Shown: in pieces, positions 34,201 through 48,282 of the stretch
Layout of the letters: every line of letters starts with the position of its first letter
Position numbering within the stretch: position 1 is the first letter of the stretch
Program-made: the position numbers and the translations under genes
NCBI RefSeq assembly: GCF_036324505.1
Contig: NC_086351.1
Span: 4,830,001 to 4,894,000 of the forward strand
Direction of reading: 5' to 3'
DNA length: 64,000 nucleotides
Source of the DNA: Eleginops maclovinus
Taxonomy: Eukaryota; Chordata; Actinopteri; Perciformes; Eleginopidae
Notes under the pieces: generated by a model
The model's database searches: none
Seen by the model: the letters and a program-made list of their open reading frames with translations, nothing else
Told to the model about the DNA's origin: nothing

Positions 34201-37200
34201 CTGTCAAAAGTGAGTGCTGAAGGTTCTTCCATTTTAAATAGCACTGTTTATGGGACATGCCTGTCTCGTGCTCTGGAAGTTTTTTGTACATGTAATTCCA
34301 TTTAATGTGCTCTAATGTATATCCATCCTTGCTGTTTAGGGCACTTGTGGATGGCTTTGACAGCTCATAGGAAAACAGTAGGCGTGGAATGCAATAAAGA
34401 GCCTTGGCACTCTCACTGTGAATAAGCCAATCTCTTCTGATTTTCTCACGGCCATTTGGCGACTTTACATATTGAAGATATATTGGAAAGGGTCTACCCT
34501 CCATATCTGTCGGTGTCAATGTGTTGATTTTTTCTTTATTTGCCAGTGCACATACAATTATTTCCCTCTGGTGTTTATCCAACATCTCTGGCCATAATCC
34601 TGGATCTTCTGGGTAGAACTGTTCGGCTTCACCCTGACTACGTGTTACCTCTTCTGTCCTCTGTCCGTCCTCCTCTCTATCCTGAATGCAACCTTCATGT
34701 TCGCTGTCTTCTCTTTCACTATCACTTCCACCATCTTCTCTCACTTCTTCTCTATCTACATCTGGTTCCTCTGTGGGAGCATGAAGTATAATCAACATTA
34801 GTCTCTTATCAATTATTGCCAAATGCACTAACACCCTGTTGCTGCAGTCATTCAAGTCAAAATAGTTTCATTTTTGCTTTCATGTTGAACTAGCTCACCT
34901 TGTCTCAAGTCTGCATCAGTGGATGATGGGGGGCTTGTTGCAGCTGCAGGACCACTTTCTGTGGCAGTTTCTGGAATGTGTTTCACAAATTATGTTTTAG
35001 CAGGCAGCTAGGATGGATGTTGGCCATTGTGTAAGCTAATATCATGACGTCTAAGAACTAGCTTATGCTATATATTAGTATTCATCATGTAGCCAGCATA
35101 ATAACGGCTTAGTATTCATTTAATATTTGCTTGCTTCAAATCAGTAGCCTTCTGTGGCAATATAATGTTCACTTTATTTATCCTTTATGCCAACTTAACC
35201 AAGGCCTTATTGAAAGTGTAGCTCTTGGATAGCCTCTGCTTATTTTAGTAACGATAACGGAGGACGTATGGCACCTAATAATGCCGTTTCATCTTGTGTG
35301 TTTAAACGTTTGTGCTCACCTTTCTTTGCAAAGAAGTTCGTCAGAACTTGACTTCCTTCAATTTGCCTCCTCTCCCTGTCTTTTCTCTCCTTTCTCTTTT
35401 GAGAACCAGACTTACATTTTTAGCTCTGACATCTTGCATATCACCGACACCGAGTCACCGTAAGCATCAAGGTGCCAAACTCCGACGGTGTGGACTGAAC
35501 CATCTTGCGCTTTTCTCAAGGGGTGTTCACAATAGTGTAGTGACAGCAGATTTTACTATTTTGGAATAATATACCATACAATTTATAAAAAACGAATACG
35601 TTAAGCTTGCATTTAGATTGATATTTATCATGAAATTTAGTTGAACAACAACAAAAAATACTTTGAAAAAAAAAAATCTAAACTTCCCATGGGCCCCCCT
35701 CTGCCTTGGGCCCCCCCACAGCTGTGGTGGTTTACCCCCCTGTGCGACGGCCCCTGGGCAGGAAGAAGGGGAATGTATGGGCGAGAAACTTCCTTTGGAG
35801 GGAACTTTGGGTCCTTAGAAGACCATTTACATGCACTCAAACTTATATAACACTCTACAGGACAGGGAAAGCTCTTAAAACTCATCCAACAACCTGCTCA
35901 TGCCTCATTAAAGCTTCCTGTTTTTCAGTCATCGACCTGTTTCCACCAGTTTAACTAAACTCTAATACATTTGAGTCTCTCTTCCCTTCTCCCTGCAGAC
36001 CCTACAGTACCATTGCATCTCTTGGGGAGCACGACGTTATGGTGGAGGAGGGCACCGAGCAGCACATTTACGTTGCTGATGTGATCATTCACAGCCCCTA
36101 CCGCTCGCCCCTGCACAGCCTCACCATGGTCCGCCTTGCTGAACCCGCCCTCCTCAACCAGAACGTGAAGCCCATCCCTCTGCCCAGCCGCTGCCCCCAG
36201 CCTGGAGAGTCCTGCGAGGTCAGTGGCTGGGGATCCACCGTCCCAAATCAATGTGAGTGGACTTATAGGAGCTACTGTTGCTTTTACACCTCATTAACTT
36301 GTCGCCACTGTTAGCATATAATTGAAGCAAAGCCAGCAGTCCCTAATCCAGTCTACAAGTTTTCACTAGCCCTTTTCGGACTCTAAACTGTAAATATCTG
36401 GTCTAACTGAATGATTCATGTAGAGCTTCTCTTGTAATAGATGTTTTATATTTGGTGTTTCTCATTAAAATGTAGCCTAAGAAACATAACCATAATTGGA
36501 AGTTTGTGAAAACTGCTTTGCATCACTGAGATATATTCCAATGCAATATAGATTACATTTTACACGGACTGCTTCTTAGTATTCATTTGATTGTGAGGAT
36601 TATCGATTTTGCTCCATACTGCATGGTACTCGCAGCAAAATAAACTCCAGTTATCTACACACCTACAAAAGCGAAATAACGACCAGACTGCATTAATAAA
36701 TACCACAAGAGGCTAGTGAGAGAAAAGTAATTTAAGTAATAATTTGGGGTACCTGACCCTTCAATAAACCTGGGAGGAGAGATTAAATATTTGAGGAGAA
36801 ATAAATTCATCTTTGCAAAGCATGAATTCCAACAACAGAATAATACCCAAAATAAATTTGTCAAAATCACACAAACTTTAAATTAGTTGAATTCATTTGT
36901 GAATGGTGTTTTTTAGAACTGCATTTTAGTGCATTAATGCAGTGTTATTTACTGTATGTGTGCTTTGTATGCATGCTGACATTATTGTTGTTATTTTTGA
37001 TTGCAATTCCTTGTATATTGCTCTTTCAAATAAATGCCATTACTGTGGAACACTGTGCACCACTTACTTCAAAGCAGGAAACATCCATCGGAAATGTTGG
37101 CTTACAGTTAGAAAGATACAGAAATACAAAACGTACAATTATTAAAGACACATTTGCACAGCGAGTCACCGAAACGTTGGCTTGTGATCAGCAGGTGGGA

Positions 37201-38257
37201 ATGTGCTTTCTGAAAAAGCTCATCAGTATGCTAGTCATCGCAGCGCTAACAAGGCATGAACGCTCTGTTTTAATAACGGCTAAAAACGTCTCTTTTTTAA
37301 TCAGTGGAGTTTCTAATTGCCTGTCAAAATTCTCAGTCAGGACTAATTAAAAGAGCTAGACCTTGAAAGAAGTATTTACTCAAGGTTTAGACCTTATTGC
37401 TCCAGCGCAAGAAGTGATAATGCATTAAAATGGGAAGTAAACCATAAAGCTGAAGAGGGGAAGGAGGAGAGGGAATGAGTGGCAAATTGACGAGTGATGG
37501 GACACTATATATACTGTATATATATATCATAATGGAAAACTTGAACCTAAGTTACAGAGTCAGGTGAGAAATTGGACGTATTTCATTTGACTAAATCAGA
37601 GTAATAACCCACCTTCTTTTTCTTGGAAACAGATGAGCCTGCTCAACACCTGAAGTGTATAAATGTGCCTGTTGTGGATGACGAGACGTGCATGAACACG
37701 TTCCCCGAGTACCTTTTCTGGAGCCCGGGCATGGTCTGCGCTGGAGAAGCAAACACAACAGACAACTGCCTGGTGAGGACTCAAACAAACTGCATTTGTA
37801 TTAGATAGTAATCTGAATATAGGAGCAACACAAGCGATGGCTATAAGGAAGATATTAAGCAAATGTATTGGATAAAAAGAACGGAGGACTCAAAGTATAA
37901 AGTGGCCTAACATAAAGAATACCACGGTAAAGTACCTCAAAAATACTATTGAGCAAATGTACTTCATAACATTTCTCTATTGATTTAACTCCCCATACAT
38001 TTTACCATAAACAACAAACGGAGTCTCCCATTCTCCCTTCTCTTTCTCACCAGAGGGATAGAGGCAGTGTGATGGTGTGCGATGGCCAGCTGCAGGGGGT
38101 GCAGTGGTTCAATCACGCCTGCAATGACCCGGACGACCCGAGCGTCTACACCAAACTGTGCCTCTACAACGACTGGATCAACAATGTGATGGACCGCTAC
38201 GTGCCCCCTCTGCCAACCGACATCACTACAGTGATGATGACTGCAGGGAGAGAATAA
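31228..38257 (+). CDS. Secreted trypsin-fold pseudoprotease (trypsinogen-like protein)
   Basis: Coding exons 31228-31267, 31354-31495, 35999-36252, 37633-37772 and 38054-38257 join in phase to 259 residues, the trypsin length plus about 20. The signal peptide is MNLLLLVVALGLAGA. The fold is trypsin: PWQVSLHGGGVSCSGALI, CEVSGWGS, GMVCAGE, DPSVYTKLCLYNDWI. All twelve vertebrate-trypsin cysteines align. Every catalytic residue is replaced: AAHC is SFEC (Glu57), the Asp102 position is Ser (LHSLTMV), and GDSGGP is RDRGSV (Arg195). The IVGG activation site is replaced by PLEEY. Asp189 of the specificity pocket (TDNC) and Asp194 remain. The protein should be secreted and folded but inactive. It resembles proteins named trypsinogen-like in fish. 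A hAT transposon fills most of intron 2 without touching exons. Confidence 0.88.
32039..35756 (-). mobile_element. hAT-superfamily DNA transposon in intron 2 of the pseudoprotease gene
   Basis: Terminal inverted repeats: the left end CAGGGCCGTAGCAC (32039-32052) matches the reverse complement of the right end, CAGGGGCCGTCGCAC (35742-35756). Flanking octamers GGCAGGGA (32031-32038) and GGCAGGAA (35757-35764) agree at 7 of 8 bases, the hAT target-duplication length. GGGCCC motifs occur inside both ends. The interior holds a decayed transposase on the minus strand. Without the element intron 2 would be about 0.8 kb, in line with the other introns. Confidence 0.85.
32390..35432 (-). pseudogene. 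Decayed hAT transposase (TTF-finger / DUF4371 / dimerisation, ZMYM-like)
   Basis: Read on the minus strand. An N-terminal exon (35432-35320) encodes KCKSGSQKRKERKDRERR and ends VLTNFFAKK at a GTGAGC donor. A 72-nt exon follows (34970-34899, ETATESGPAAATSPPSSTDA), then a large exon from about 34770. The large exon has a TTF-finger-like region (REKIRRDWLIHSESAKALYC, near 34430), a DUF4371 region (LNLVGVHAAQ; ICDSTPDVS; about 34139-33375) and a C-terminal hAT dimerisation domain (VSVAGGERAFSKMKLVKNYL, about 32600). It is not functional. The frame is lost at the A-run just after the start, at about 34180 and at about 33390 (where SDT should join LWSAKIDAVKAV). An in-frame TAG lies at 32771-32773. 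The domain order is that of fish ZMYM1-like hAT transposases. Confidence 0.8.
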
Positions 38258-38623
38258 TTCATACACTCATGTATTTGTTCCACTCTGAGCAGTTTGTAAA
38301 GCCCGTGATGGAAAGGAGCAGGGAGAAGAAAGTCCTGCTTATTCAAATTTAGCTGGTCCGTCATCAGCGTTGCTTAACATTACCTGTCATCTTCACACCA
38401 TCTATTGTTTTTCTATACATTCCCTTTAAATCATTTGGTATCAAATTCCACTTTTTGGCCCAGACATACACATCTGTTCAGTTAAATGTATTTTAAATCA
38501 TTTTAAGACGTATACTTTCTGTGGATTTTCTTGTAATACTCAACACAAGAAATCAAGTCCGTAATTCAATTAAATCTGTATGTTTTAACAGCTCTGAATC
38601 ATATAAACACTGTTAAACTCTTC

Positions 38624-38629
38624 AATAAA
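38624..38629 (+). terminator. Poly(A) signal of the pseudoprotease gene
   Basis: AATAAA in CTTCAATAAACATTGC about 370 nt after the stop codon. Confidence 0.6.
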
Positions 38630-39934
38630 CATTGCTCTCTGATATCACGACTCTATCTTGCGCCGCTGACTGCACCTGTACATAGCACTTAGAAGACTTT
38701 GGCCAATTTGAAGCCAATGCACTGAATTGTTTATCTTAGGCTAATGTACTTGCAGGATTCTTGATTTTTTGAGTTTGTTTCCTTATGGTTAAGTGCATTT
38801 ATTGTAATTAGATTTGGATTAAAGAGTCAGCTAGATAATGCAATGTTTTACCAAGATACCGAGCGTTGTGAAAATGGCTTTAACCCAGAGTTAAGGGGTT
38901 GATATTTCAGCCAATTCGGCCTGACACAGCACTTTGCAAAAGTTATGCTACATGTAAAATTAGCTGACATAAATATCTAAAAGTATACACAAACATTCTG
39001 CAGCAGTCTCAAAGGCAATGCCTGCACTCAGACTGAAAAAATAAAGAAGAAATCTGTATGCATACTCATAACTGTAGGTTTGAACAACAAAAAGTTAAAT
39101 GTCAAGTGTTGTGACTCTTTATGTTTTATTCATGATTTTTAGTGCACCCCCTCTATTTCCTTTTTCCTCATCTCCTCAAAAGTTTCCACAGCTGGTTAAA
39201 AGCTGCTGCTCATTAGCTCTGAACGCAGAAGATCATCATTTCACACATGCTGCATGTGACCGCCAATTAAACAACTAGCAGCTTTACTAATTTGTGAGAC
39301 AAGTTGATGTTTTATGAAAAGCATTAAATGAGAATAATGTCAAAAAGGGTAATCTTGGCTTCTCTATTCTACATTATTACAATAGATCAATTCACAACAA
39401 GTCCCTCAGCTAAATGTGTAATTCTAGCATATTTCAAAGACATTTTACTTTGTTTTACAGCCACATCTTTAATATTCACTTATTCCCTCTCTCGTTAGTG
39501 TTGTTCTCACACTCAGTGAGCAGCTGTTTCCATCAAGAAATACCATACCCGGCACCAGAGAGCAGAGGCATTTAGCAGCATTTAATTATAGTTTCCATAT
39601 CCTGGATTTATAAGCAACTATTTCATTAGAAGCTCATCAAATCACAGCATGTTTTTCTGTCCCTGAGAGGAAACAAAGTGCAGGTTTGATCATTTGAAAT
39701 GTAGAATGTTGTCATTGTTATGCAACTTTGTCGAGATCGATAATAAGGAAGATGATAATTACAATTTTTAAAGTATACTTTTCAATATTTTTTATTACCA
39801 TTTTAGTTTATCTAAAAAATATATATAACACAAATGTATTCTCCCCATAAGAAAATATACTGAAATTAAAAGAGAGAGGGTTTGAGAACGAAAAGAAACA
39901 TGAATTAATTAATTATCACGGTCCATATTTTATA

Positions 39935-40070
39935 TATTCACTCTTTCGGTTCTGTTTTATCTTCTATTTTGAGATGCTTATATTGTATAATTGTTTATTT
40001 TTATTGCAGCTGCAACCAAAACATTTCCCAATATGGGATCAATAAAGTATATCTTATCTTATCTTAATTA
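39935..40070 (+). repeat. Retroposon 3' tail with (TATCT)n
   Basis: The stretch CCCAATATGGGATCAATAAAG leading to TATCTTATCTTATCTTA is the typical 3' end of a fish non-LTR retroposon with a microsatellite tail. The 5' limit is uncertain. Confidence 0.5.
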
Positions 40071-40289
40071 TGACATTTCCGAAGGGTTTTCACAGTGAAA
40101 GGTGATAAACAAGAAGCCATAAACTAACCAATCATTAACCAATGCAAAAGTAATTCAACATGTGTTGTTGAGGTTTATTTGGGAATTCTGCATGGTCCCA
40201 AAGCTTCCATGCGTTAAAGTGTAACCAGCATTAATATAAAGCACCACTAGATGGGGGTAAAGCCCAATGGTAAAGAAACGCATTGTGCC

Positions 40290-40308
40290 AGGGAGAGAGA
40301 GAGAGAGA

Positions 40309-40364
<56 letters not shown>
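40290..40364 (+). repeat. (GA)n microsatellite
   Basis: Nearly pure GA units with one GG interruption near 40310. Confidence 0.95.
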
Positions 40365-40368
<4 letters not shown>

Positions 40369-40579
40369 GAGAGACATTTGGCTCATGACAGCGTGGACAG
40401 GTGACATGTTGCATTCTTTGCAGGTTGTTTGTGAACCCTCAGATCTGAGCTCTAATCTCCGCCCTGACACTGAAAACATGTCGTAGCAATAAACACATAA
40501 GATGAATGCAACTTCACCAAGAAACAGTGAGTACAAAGAGGATGGAGAACACATTGGGGAATTAGCAGCACAGGCACTG

Positions 40580-40623
<44 letters not shown>

Positions 40624-42540
40624 GTGACTGACAGCTGTGTCCATAATCACCCAGGCAGCTGAACATAGGGGCCACTCCACCATCTGTTCCCAGTATTTCA
40701 CTCCCGGTTCTCCTCACCCCCTGTTCCCCTGTTCTCCCACCTCTGCGGGAGACAGAGGACACACAGGGGTCCTAACCGTCACTTTAGAAAGCAGTGATAT
40801 TAGGTGATGTTAGCTCTTGTTTGTTTGTACTTTTAATTTGGATGGCCATTATTGTAATTCCGAGGGAATCGACTAAAACCAATCTAACGTAATGGCCACT
40901 GTGGGAGTAATTTCTAGCACTTTTGTAAGCTATCCTACTCATTCCCTTAGGCAGCATTACAAAAAGCTTGAAATCATCTGGGTTTTCCCCCTTAATACAT
41001 TCTTGGTCTCATTGTAACCTGAATCCCTCGTCTGCACTTAGTTGTTTTTGAGGGCGTGGTTTCTAATTGACAAGGCTGCTCTGGAGATTTAAAGTTTTTC
41101 CTTAAAAAAAGTTCCACTGAAAGCTCTCTAGTAAGGGAAATGGGCTATCTTATGTGCCTCTGCAAACACCACATCCCATTTCCTTCCTGTACGCTGGAAT
41201 TCAGCATTTCATTTCCTCTGCAAATAAAGCGAGTCACGGCCGAGGTTAAACATTAACGCTGGATGGAGATGCTGCAAGTTAAAACAGATACCAGGACAGT
41301 TAGTAAACTCTGTGAAGATGTCGTTGACAGTCTTGCCAAATGCAAATGTCAGTATGCTAACATGCTAACAATGACAACGTTAAACACAACAGATGGTAAG
41401 AAAAGGTGAGGAAACACCAACGTTTGACAACATGGGGTTGTTATTAGAACAATCAGAGGACTATTGAAGTCTTAAGGGTTTATCCTCTGTGGTCCATGAA
41501 TGTCTGTAACAAATGTTATTTCACCACCACCATATTTGTTTAGCTATTTCAATCAGGAGCCAATAATTGAACCGACCATCAGAGGGACATGTCATCCCAG
41601 GAGCTAGCCTGCTAAAAAGCTATACTTACAAAAGTTGTACTATGCTTTTGAAAAGGGAGTAAAGCTAAATCTGTCAATTATTACAGAGGGATTGCCATCT
41701 AAATTATCCTGGCTCAACATTTCTCTGCCCTTATTGCCCAAAAGGATGTCCCAAGCCCTTACAGGCCCTGGACAGGCAGCATAGTTTTCTGACATTGTTT
41801 CTTGGCCTGTAAGAGACTGAATGCATCTTCCTATAAACTCCCACTCACAATTTAATGGACCATCATAATTAGAAGTTGTAAAGATAAGATACCATTTGTA
41901 TTCGGAGGGATATCAATGCCCTGAAGTAAATTCTCAACACCAGTCTGCGCTGATCTATCCGCTGCGTCTCTGTTTCTAGCCCTCAGACAAACATGCAGAC
42001 TGTGGATAGACTGTTAAATCCTCCCCCTCTGCCCAGTTAGTCATAATATGCTTACATTTATTAATGGTTAACCATTGCTCCTTTCCTTCCTGGTTCACTC
42101 CCTGCTTCCAACTTACTGTAAATTATTCCCTAATTTCTAAACGTCCTCCCTTCAACCTTCTCTCTGTGTAGACTTTCATAACTCATGCACGCCCGGCCCG
42201 CATTGCAAACAAATATCATCCCCAATCGCCCAAACACCGAGGCAAGAACTGATTAATGAAGGAATTAAAATGAACAATGATCCATAGGGGGAAATATTTT
42301 TGCCAGGAGTGCAACAGTGCTTATCAGTGGTTGGTACAATATCTGTAGAGTAAACGCGAGGCATCTCCCTCCCTTCTGCCTCCTCCCTCCATCGCTCTGT
42401 TTCTCGGGCAAAGTGTCGCCATCACTCATCACCGGCTTACATTCCCAGCATTCCCCTGTGGCACCTGGCTCATGAGAGGGAGGAAAAAGTGTCCAACACA
42501 CACTCAAATGCACCTTCACAAACAGAGAGAAAGTGCACAC

Positions 42541-43386
<846 letters not shown>

Positions 43387-44518
43387 GGAGGTAGTCAGAA
43401 CGCGATGGAGATGGGGAGGCATTATGCATTCATATTGGAAATTGCTGTGAATTTAAATGAGCATGTGCACTTTAGTGGACACAAGCTGTTTAGTAAATGC
43501 AGTTCCAAAGTGCATTGCAGTGCCATGAGTGCTTACATAAAGGAGGGGGTGGCACAATAGAGAGAACATTTTACGTTAGGCACTATAGCTTCTCTCGATA
43601 CATATTAATCTACAGATGAAAAAATTACCATAGAGAAACGACAACATCAACCCCTCTCTGACACAGTTTAACATAAAACATTAAGAATAATATCTATCGT
43701 ATTATAGCCAATTCTATTGATTTTTAAATTCTGTAAAGTGCAAAACAACTGAAAACTAAAGCTAGACTATTATTTCTAAATTATTTGAAATTGTCCTGAA
43801 GAGGAAACTGAATTCTCCCCAGGTTAAGGTTGGCTGTCAAATCCTTCAACCAATGTCTTACTAAAAGTCTCTGAGATTTTACAATGCTGGAGTGAATCTT
43901 TTTTGCTGTTTAGGGCAGAAAGCATGCAATAAACTGTCTTTAGGGCCAACTCACTGTTGCAGAAAATGCTCAGCATGGGATGAGGTCACTCTAGTGTACC
44001 ACCGCCTTTTCCAAAAAATGTCTCAGCCATAATTTCTTGCACTCCTTGATTTCTGTGATTCGAATGGGAATCAAGCTTTGGAAGTGATGGTGCTTTTGTG
44101 CCTTTAAAAAAAAAAAAAAAGGGGCCACAGCTAGAAAGAAATAAACCCCACAGGGAACCCATTTGCCTTCCCTTGCAATCATCCTACACTTCTCTAAAAA
44201 AACACCATGGACCAGCACCGTTGCCATGGATACACACCACTTCATCCCTCACTCTTAGTCTGTAATTTTTTCTGAAAATGCATCGTTCTTTACTCTGTTA
44301 GATCTGTGATCCCTATAGGGCGGAAAACACTCGTGCTACATACCAGAACAAGTTGTTTCCTGCACATAAGCATGTCCTAAAGTGTTGGTGTGTGAGGCAT
44401 GCAGGGAGAAAGTGTCACCTGGGGGCATACTTTACTTCAGGGAGACTATCCAATAATCCTACCCAAATAGATACACAGTTTTGCTGCTCACAACATTGAT
44501 CTGGCAATATGGAATGTA

Positions 44519-45587
44519 CAGTACCCTCCAGAATTATTGGCACCATTTTGTCGAACCATCCTCCTCACGGTGTGTACATTGACACCCCACACCGTGAGGA
44601 GGATGGTTCGACTGGCAAAAGTATCTCCAAGGATCACAACTGGAGAATTGCAGGCGCCATTTGACTCTTTGGGTCAGAAAGTCTCCAAAACGACCATCAG
44701 ACGCCACCTACATCACCACAAGTCTTTTGGGAGGGTTGCCAGGAAAAAAACATTGCTTTCAATTAACAACAAACCAAAGCGTCCACAGTTTACCAAACGT
44801 AACTGAGACTTCGAATGGGACAGGGTTATATGGTAAGATGAGACCAAAATAGAGCTTTTTGACAACAAACGTCAAAGGTGGGTTTGACATAGACAGAAGG
44901 ATAGCCATACAGAAAAGCACCTCATACCCACTGTGTAGTATGGTGGTGGATCTTTGATGTGGTGGGGCTGTTTTTCTTCCTAATGCCCTGGATATCTTGC
45001 TAGGATACATAGTATCATAGACTCTATCAAATACCAGCAGATATTAAATGAAAACATGACAGCCTCTGCTCGGAAGCTTAACATGGGCCATGGTTGGACC
45101 TTCTAGCAGGACAACGATCCGAAGCTTACCTCAAAAATCTACTCAAAAATGGTTTACTGACCACCGAATAAAGACTTTGCCATGGCCATCACAGTCCTCA
45201 GACCTAAATCCCATTGAAAATGTGTGGGAGGAGCTGAAGAGGAGAGTCCACAAGCATCAACCTCAGAACTGAAGGATCTGGAGACATTCTGTATGGAAGA
45301 ATGGTCTCAGACCCCGTGCTATGTGTTCACTCAGAGCTGTAATCCTGGCTAAAGGAGGCTGCACAAAATATTAAAAGAAGGGGTGCCAATAATTGTGGCA
45401 CATGTTTTGGAGAAAAACATTTATTTAAAGTCAACTTTATTATTATTATTAATTTTACTTCAGTAAAAAGGTTAGATTGTAGTTAATTATTTGATTTAAA
45501 TATAACGAGGAAAACAATAAAGACATTTTTTTCAACTTTTTTTGCTCACTTTTACCAAAGGGGTGCCAATAATTATGGAGGGCACTG
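44519..45587 (+). mobile_element. Defective Tc1-like transposon
   Basis: Ends CAGTACCCTCCAGAATTATT and the reverse complement of AATAATTATGGAGGGCACTG form inverted repeats, each flanked by TA (44517-44518 and 45588-45589). The interior has a transposase remnant on the plus strand. It includes a helix-turn-helix part (VSPRITTGELQ, VSKTTIRRHLHHH) and further on DETKIELFDNKRQRW, GGGSLMWWGCFS and [19 protein letters not shown] pieces. The frame is broken by several stops and shifts and the N-terminal part is missing. A 25-bp perfect hairpin sits where the N-terminal coding part should be. The element cannot move on its own. Confidence 0.87.
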
Positions 45588-46753
45588 TATGCTGTATGTT
45601 CCTCGATACACACACACATGCACAACACCAGACACAGAGTGAGATGATGCATTGCTAACTCCAGGTGAGCCTTACAAACTCCCCCAAGCTCAGGGATCAT
45701 TGATAAATGCGTCACACAGGGGAACACAAGTTCACTCATACCTATATCACCGCACACCTGGAAACCCCCCCGCCTGCAGAAAATGTCTTCCACAGAATAG
45801 AGAAAATGCCACAGACAGTGCTGCGAGTAAACAAAAGGTATGTTTGGTGAACAGCTGGCTGGTCAAAGTTTATCACATCTCAGCGGTCTTGTTATAGCCT
45901 GAGACGCACAAACAATAAATCATCTGGCACGATTATCGCCGTGCAAAGTAGGTTGTCCTGTTTTGAAAGTCAGATTTTGTTACTGAGATTTGAAATGAAT
46001 TTGTGTTCGGGTTTTGGGAGTTCACAATACAAAAAAAAAGGTGCATGAGTAGTAGAGTAGAGCATGTTATTAACTATTAAAGGTGCTCTTTTTGGGGTTT
46101 CTGAAGTTCCTGCTGGTGACTTTACTCTGCTTAGGGTCTCCAAAAGCTTAGCAGTAGCCCTGTTTATCAGTGAGAGTTGTATCTCTAAAGATGTTCTGTG
46201 CGGCACCTGAGCTTTTGTTTTGTCCTTAATAATCTGTTTTGCATTCACCCTGATGGCTTTTTCTGTGCTTTATTTGTATAAACAACTTTGTCTGTACTGC
46301 CAACATCTTCTTCTTCTTCTTCTTTAAACAAGCTGCCTCTGCTTCACGGATTAATGCATCATTTCCTGCGCAGCAAAGGATTTCTACCTGAAAAGACCCG
46401 CTCCCCTGAGGGCTCAAACAGGCTGATGTGAAATCTCTTTCTGAGCTGGGAATGGATTGAATCAATGTAGCGCTACATCATCTGCCAATAGAGCCAATGT
46501 AGCAAAACTAACAGTGATTCAAAAGAGCAGAGTCACAGATGATTATCTTGAAATATATATTCTTACATTTCAAGTTGAATCACAGTTGGACAGATGTTCC
46601 TCTTATGACCCCTGACCTGGTTCATAGTGTAGCCTAACAGCTAACCTGTGAAACATAAAACCTGACCCCGGCTCTGATGTTATGTGGCAAGGGTCGAGTT
46701 CACAAATGTCTTGGCGGTATATTTTCCAAACTATTCTGCACCACAAAGCAAAA

Positions 46754-46785
<32 letters not shown>

Positions 46786-47872
46786 TTACTGAGGAAAGGG
46801 AGGGACAGAGAGCACATACAATTAGTGAGGAATGTTAGCCCCTCTTACCCCACTCGGCTGCCCGTTACCCTGCAGGCTGTGGCTCAGAAAAGAAGCACAC
46901 CCTCTCACAGATCTCATACAGTCCAGGTCATGACCAGAGGACGAGAAATCTTTCTTGAGTTTCTTTGAAAGTATTTAAGTTACGGCTCGCTCTTGCAGCT
47001 ACGCAAAGGTCAAGGATGTGGAGAATGTATTCATTTATTGCATATTTATATAGTGTGAGTACGGGGAAGGCAGGGTGGTCAGAGACAGGGAAGGAGAGTC
47101 TGAAGTAAATCATTTACACTAACACACACTTGCAGTAGTTGAGCAACTGCAAAACATCACACACACTCACACTCTTTTACAAAAACGTTATGCCTGCCCT
47201 GAGTGCTGTGAGGTTATGCAGAGCAGTGTCCTGTGATCCAGCATCAAATAAAGTGTCTGATTAGCTGATAAGGATGCAGCTGAGAGAAATACCAGAAGTC
47301 CTCACTCACACACAAAGAGAAGAGTAACCTCGACGCAGGTAGACACACCGGCACGGCAGCTGTCTGCGACTAAACGCTGTGTAGTGTTTTCTATTACTGC
47401 GCAGAGCAGCTCGATAAGACCCCTTTGGCTCTGTAATAAACCGGGCTCTCTCATCACTAGTAGTGTTTTTTTTTCCATTAAGGTAAAAGAAGCGGGAAGG
47501 CCGCAAGACTGAATGAACCGTTCAAAATAGAATACAAGGTCGGAGGGGAGATTGAAAAAGCAAAAGAGGATACATTATAAATAAGGGGGGGGGGGGGGAG
47601 TGCCATCCAGGTTGTTCCAAACACTCGAGCCGTTGTTGAACACAACAGGCAATAAACAAGAGATCCTGTTTACTCTGACAACGGGAGAGACGAGGGCGAA
47701 TACATGAGCGTTTGAGAAAAAAGGAGGACAGGTTGGCATATCATAGCAAAGCCCCATTAGTAAGTCAATGGAACATATGATAGTAATTATCAGGTGTACG
47801 CTAGGGATGCCTTAAGTCGCTCTCGCTGTCACTCTACCTGTTACAACACGCGAGGGAGACAAACACTTTCCA

Positions 47873-48282
<410 letters not shown>

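Noticed and set aside
31228..38257. Active trypsin or chymotrypsin
   Set aside because: All three catalytic positions and the activation site are substituted although the exons are intact.
44537..45272. Functional Tc1 transposase gene
   Set aside because: The frame is cut by several stops and shifts and the N-terminal part is missing.
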